From Hyphomicrobiales bacterium (lineage in GTDB: Bacteria > Pseudomonadota > Alphaproteobacteria > Rhizobiales > Rhizobiaceae), in assembly GCA_003577315.1 (NCBI GenBank), contig QEVK01000011.1, positions 1 to 64,000 of the forward strand: DNA of 64,000 nt. The letters are read 5' to 3'. Positions 61,126-64,000 of the stretch are shown one piece after another; the stretch's first letter is position 1; every line of letters starts with the position of its first letter. The notes beneath the pieces were generated by a model, which was not told where the DNA came from, ran no database searches, and worked only from the letters and a program-made list of their open reading frames with translations. A program made the position numbers and the translations under genes.

Positions 61126-61707
61126 CTACTGCGCGGCCAGCGCCTTCTCGATCTCGGGCATCAGCGTCGTCTCCACGTTCCGCGGGTCGAACGGGCCGAC
61201 ATGCTTCCAGGCGATGTTGCCGTCCCTGCCGACGAGGAAGGTCTCGGGGATGCCGTAGACGCCCCAGTCGATGGCCGAGCGGCCGCTCTCGTCGACGCCG
61301 AGCGCGGCATAGGGATTGCCGAGCTCGGCCAGGAAGCGGCGGGCGTTCTCGGGCTTGTCCTTGTAGTTGAAGCCGACGATGTCGACGCGGCCCTGCCTGG
61401 CCAGCTCCATCAGCACCGGGTGCTCCTGCCGGCAGGGCACGCACCACGAGGCCCAGACATTGACCAGCGTGACCTTGCCGGCGAGCCGTGACGGCTCGAA
61501 GCCCGGCAGGTCGACGCCGTCGAGCGGCGGCAGCGGCGTCGCCGGCGCCGGCTGGCCGATCAGCGCCGAGGGCACGGTCGTGGTGTCGCGGTCCGACAGG
61601 AGCTGGGCGAGGAAGATCCCGGCCAGCGCCATGAAGACCAGCAGCGGCAGCAGCGCCAGCCAGCGCCGCGGCTCCGGCGTCGCCCCGCTCTCCTGCGGCG
61701 CGCTCAT
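61126..61707 (-). CDS. ccmG: Cytochrome c biogenesis thiol-disulfide oxidoreductase CcmG/DsbE
   Basis: A 193-residue membrane-anchored thioredoxin-fold protein: TM helix about 17-37 (LALLPLLVFMALAGIFLAQLL), then the Trx domain with active site WCVPC (Cys89, Cys92) in LVNVWASWCVPCRQEHPVL, cis-Pro region IPETFLVGRDG and IAWKHVGPFD. It reduces the CXXCH motif of apocytochrome c before heme attachment. ATG 61707 overlaps the ccmD stop (ATGA). Last gene of the visible ccm operon. Confidence 0.93.
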   Translation of the reverse strand: MSAPQESGATPEPRRWLALLPLLVFMALAGIFLAQLLSDRDTTTVPSALIGQPAPATPLPPLDGVDLPGFEPSRLAGKVTLVNVWASWCVPCRQEHPVLMELARQGRVDIVGFNYKDKPENARRFLAELGNPYAALGVDESGRSAIDWGVYGIPETFLVGRDGNIAWKHVGPFDPRNVETTLMPEIEKALAAQ

Positions 61708-61874
61708 CGCGGCCGGTCTCCGGCGTCGGAGCGCCGGCGCACGCCGGCGGCCTCCAGCGCGGCCAGCTCGCGGCGGCGGGCGCGCTGGTCGGCGAGGATC
61801 CACAAAGCGAGCGCGGCCAGCACCAGCGCCGAGATGCCGTAGGCGGCGGCGACGTAGAGGACGTGCGCGCTCAT
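61704..61874 (-). CDS. ccmD: Heme exporter small subunit CcmD
   Basis: A 56-residue protein with one TM helix (about 5-27, VLYVAAAYGISALVLAALALWIL) followed by a basic, Arg-rich cytoplasmic tail (ADQRARRRELAALEAAGVRRR). The aromatic Tyr in YVAAAYG and the topology are typical of CcmD, which releases heme-loaded CcmE from CcmC. It overlaps ccmC (ATGA at 61871-61874) and ccmG (ATGA at 61704-61707), so the three are translationally coupled. Confidence 0.9.
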   Translation of the reverse strand: MSAHVLYVAAAYGISALVLAALALWILADQRARRRELAALEAAGVRRRSDAGDRPR

Positions 61875-62659
61875 CGGCCCGCCTCCCTGCCGCCCGTCTC
61901 CTTCGCGTCGGCGGCGCGGGCGGCCATGCGGCGCATGGCGGCGACGCGGCGGCGCCAGATCTCGGTGCGCATCGCCATCAGGTGCAGCGTCACGAACATG
62001 AGCGTGAAGCCGATGGCGCAGGTGAGCAGCGGCCACAGCATGGTGGGATGGATGGTCGGCCCGTCGAGGCGGATGACGGAGGCCGGCTGGTGCAGCGTGT
62101 TCCACCAGTCGACCGAGAACTTGATGATCGGGATGTTGACGAAGCCGACCAGCGTGACGACGGCGGCGGCCTTCGCCGCCTTGCCGGGATCGTCGAGCGC
62201 GCGCGTCAGCGCGATCAGGCCCAGATACATCAGGAACAGCACGAAGACGGAGGTGAGGCGGGCGTCCCACACCCACCAGGTGCCCCACATCGGCTTGCCC
62301 CAGATCGAGCCGGTGATCAGCGACAGCAGCGTGAAGACCGCGCCGATCGGGGCGGCCGCCTTGACCGAGACGTCGGCCAGCGGATGCCGCCACACCAGCG
62401 TGCCGAGCGAGGAGACGGCCATGATCGAGTAGCATATCATCGCCAGCCACGCGAACGGCACGTGGATATACATGATGCGCACGGTGATGCCCTGCTGGTA
62501 GTCCTCGGGCGCGGAAAAGGCGAGCCACAGGCCGAGCGCCAGCACCAGCGCCGAAAGCGCCGCCAGCCACGGCACCAGCCGGTCGGCCAGCGCGATGAAA
62601 CGGGTCGGGTTGGCGAGGTCGCTCCAGCGTGCGGGGCGTGCGGCTGCGGTTTCGCTCAT
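61871..62659 (-). CDS. ccmC: Heme exporter CcmC
   Basis: A 262-residue membrane protein with six helices. The WWD domain is WGTWWVWDARLTS (WWVWD at 128-132), the flanking heme-ligating His residues are His66 (IMYIHVPFAW) and one near 189 in WNTLHQPASV. It delivers heme to CcmE. ATG 62659 follows GAGAAGGTAGC; 97 bases separate it from ccmB, without a terminator. Confidence 0.95.
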   Translation of the reverse strand: MSETAAARPARWSDLANPTRFIALADRLVPWLAALSALVLALGLWLAFSAPEDYQQGITVRIMYIHVPFAWLAMICYSIMAVSSLGTLVWRHPLADVSVKAAAPIGAVFTLLSLITGSIWGKPMWGTWWVWDARLTSVFVLFLMYLGLIALTRALDDPGKAAKAAAVVTLVGFVNIPIIKFSVDWWNTLHQPASVIRLDGPTIHPTMLWPLLTCAIGFTLMFVTLHLMAMRTEIWRRRVAAMRRMAARAADAKETGGREAGR

Positions 62660-62756
62660 GGCTACCTTCTCACGGCTGCCTTCATAGATCGGGTGGCGTG
62701 CATTCGCAATTCTACACATCTGTCGCAGCTTTAGCCTCACCGCGATGTGATGCCGA

Positions 62757-63422
62757 TCAATCGAGGCCGAATTTCAGCGCGAGCGCGGCCGCCAGCGGAC
62801 CGACCACGGCGAAGCCGAGGGTGAGCGCGCAAAGGATCATGAAGGGCGGCAGGAACGGGTTGGGGTCGGCGACCGCGCCATAGGCGGCCGAGACGCCGAA
62901 GATCAGCACCGGGATCGCGAGCGGCAGGATCAGCACCGAGACCAGCAGGCCGCCGCGCGGCAGCGACACGGCGACCGCCGCGCCCACCGCGCCGACGAAG
63001 GCGATGGCGGGCGTGCCGACGAGGAGCGTGAGCGTGGTGGCGGCGATGCCCACCGGCTCCATGTTCATGAACAGGCCGAGCAGCGGCGAGGCGATCACCA
63101 GCGGCAGCACCGAGGCCGTCCAGTGGGCGAGGCACTTGGTGGCGACGGTGAGCGCCAGCATGTGGCGGGAGTCGGCCAGCACCATCAGGTCGAGCGAGCC
63201 GTCCTCGCGGTCGGCCTGGAACAGCCGGTCGAGGCCGAGCAGCGAGGCGAGCAGCGCCCCGATCCACAGGATCGCCGGGCCGATGCGGGCAAGAAGGTTG
63301 AGGTCCGGCCCGACGCCGAACGGCACCACGGCGACCACGGCGAGGAAGAACAGCACGCCGACCAGCGCGCCGCCGCCGGCGCGGATGCCCAGCCGCATGT
63401 CGCGGATGAAGAGAGCTAACAT
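62757..63422 (-). CDS. ccmB: Heme exporter permease CcmB
   Basis: A 221-residue membrane protein with six helices, including LVGVLFFLAVVAVVPFGVGPD, FQADREDGSLDLMVLADSR (cytoplasmic loop of the family), LPRGGLLVSVLILPLAIPVLIFGVSA. Acts with the CcmA ATPase and CcmC to release holo-CcmE. Overlaps the ccmA stop by 7 bases (63416-63422), so translation is coupled. Length is normal. Confidence 0.95.
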   Translation of the reverse strand: MLALFIRDMRLGIRAGGGALVGVLFFLAVVAVVPFGVGPDLNLLARIGPAILWIGALLASLLGLDRLFQADREDGSLDLMVLADSRHMLALTVATKCLAHWTASVLPLVIASPLLGLFMNMEPVGIAATTLTLLVGTPAIAFVGAVGAAVAVSLPRGGLLVSVLILPLAIPVLIFGVSAAYGAVADPNPFLPPFMILCALTLGFAVVGPLAAALALKFGLD

Positions 63423-64000
63423 CGGGTCGCACCTTCCAGCCGCAGAGCCTTCACCCCTTCCAGCCCGAGCGGGATGTGGGTGGCGGCGACGATGATGCCG
63501 TCGTCTTGGAGATGCGCGGCCATCAGCGCGGCAAACTGCTTCTCCGAAGCCGCGTCGAGGCCGGCGGTCGGCTCGTCGAGCAGCCAGACCGGGCGCCAGG
63601 AGACCAGGAGCCTGGCGATGGAGACGCGCCGCTTCTGGCCGGTGGAGAGATAGCCGAAGGGGAGCGACGCCACCTGCGGCAGGCCCACCATCTCCAGCGC
63701 CTCGGCGATCTCCATATGCGGCGCGCCGCAGAACTCCTGCCAGAAGCGCAGATTCTCCTCGACGGTCAGCGCCGTCTTCATCGCGTTCTGGTGGCCGAGA
63801 TAGTGGCAGGCGGCTTGCAGGTCCGGCCAGTCCTCGCCGCCGCCGTCCAGCCGAATCGCACCCCCGGCCAGGGGAAGCAGGCCGGCGACCACGCGCAAGA
63901 GCGTGGACTTGCCCGAGCCGTTCGGCCCGGTGACGACGAGGCCGTCGCCCTCGCTGAGCTCGAAGGAGACGCCGGAAAAGACCGGCTCGCCGCCGCGCTC
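63416..64000 (-). CDS. ccmA: Heme exporter ATPase CcmA (partial, 5' end outside window)
   Basis: The last ~194 codons of an ABC ATPase; the frame continues past base 64000. Walker A is GPNGSGKST (63909-63935), the Q-loop LGHQNAMKTALTVEENL, signature STGQKRRVSIARLLV and Walker B VWLLDEPTAGLDAASE with the switch His in VAATHIPLGLEG follow. As in other CcmA proteins the signature is STGQKRR rather than LSGGQ. It drives release of holo-CcmE with CcmB. A few N-terminal codons lie beyond the window. Confidence 0.95.
   Translation of the reverse strand, partial: ERGGEPVFSGVSFELSEGDGLVVTGPNGSGKSTLLRVVAGLLPLAGGAIRLDGGGEDWPDLQAACHYLGHQNAMKTALTVEENLRFWQEFCGAPHMEIAEALEMVGLPQVASLPFGYLSTGQKRRVSIARLLVSWRPVWLLDEPTAGLDAASEKQFAALMAAHLQDDGIIVAATHIPLGLEGVKALRLEGATRC

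Noticed and set aside
1-64000. CRISPR arrays, tRNA or rRNA genes, insertion sequences, prophage or integrase genes
   Set aside because: Looked for repeated spacers, cloverleaf ends, terminal inverted repeats and transposase motifs; none seen. Small tRNA-like folds cannot be fully excluded without a program.

Overview
The window is a GC-rich, densely coded stretch of bacterial chromosome. Every recognisable gene points to an alphaproteobacterium of the order Hyphomicrobiales (Rhizobiales), probably a Mesorhizobium/Phyllobacteriaceae-like genome. The evidence is a C4-type 5-aminolevulinate synthase, an RcdA homologue beside perfect TTAA-N7-TTAA boxes of the kind CtrA binds, a suhB-linked small RNA that looks like the MmgR (suhB/alpha-r8) family, a CenR-like response regulator, and a Mic60-type gene inside a hem operon. 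I see no transposase, phage gene, tRNA, rRNA or CRISPR. The content is mostly housekeeping.

Layout. 0-8 kb: the end of ftsK, a LolA-like carrier, exonuclease III, a cNMP-binding protein, a CenR-like regulator, an L,D-transpeptidase-like protein, a METTL20-like methyltransferase, EVE and YciI proteins, gpsA and tsaD. 7.6-14.2 kb: hemC-hemD-mic60-hemY, a TerB-like gene and hemA on the other strand. 14.6-19.6 kb: a chemoreceptor and a PAS-GGDEF-EAL protein. 19.6-22.7 kb: msrB and a moxR-GNAT-VWA cluster. 22.8-25.4 kb: 6S RNA, 5-formyl-THF cyclo-ligase, a YmdB-like phosphoesterase, and a structured leader in front of a terC gene. 25.4-32.2 kb: a TPR/metallo-hydrolase pair, yebC, rpmE, an ABC exporter, an M20 hydrolase and purU. 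32.4-43.2 kb: an SLC13 permease, an FAD dehydrogenase, an M32 peptidase, a MotA-like/OmpA-like pair, an acyl-CoA synthetase, a ThiE-like protein and a Sel1 protein. 43.3-53 kb: efp, suhB, the sRNA, rcdA, ruvCAB, and the complete ybgC-tolQRAB-pal envelope cluster. 53-60.5 kb: a DUF454 protein, the efeUOB iron-uptake operon with an extra M75 protein, and a convergent TonB-dependent receptor. 60.7-64 kb: a YbaK-like deacylase and the cytochrome c maturation cluster ccmABCD-dsbE, cut by the window end.

Themes. Heme and iron recur: tetrapyrrole synthesis, heme delivery to cytochrome c, a heme peroxidase and iron import. Envelope integrity (Tol-Pal, LolA, L,D-transpeptidase, MotA/OmpA pair) and cell-cycle control (RcdA, CenR-like regulator, CtrA-type boxes) also recur. 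The strongest leads are regulatory: a perfect CtrA-type box in front of the MmgR-like sRNA, a second in front of rcdA, and a multi-hairpin leader with a terminator in front of terC. Among proteins, the uncharacterised MotA/OmpA pair, the GNAT gene inside the MoxR/VWA cluster and the doubled M75 iron-binding module are the most worth following up. No search tool was available, so family names rest on motifs and gene order seen in the sequence.
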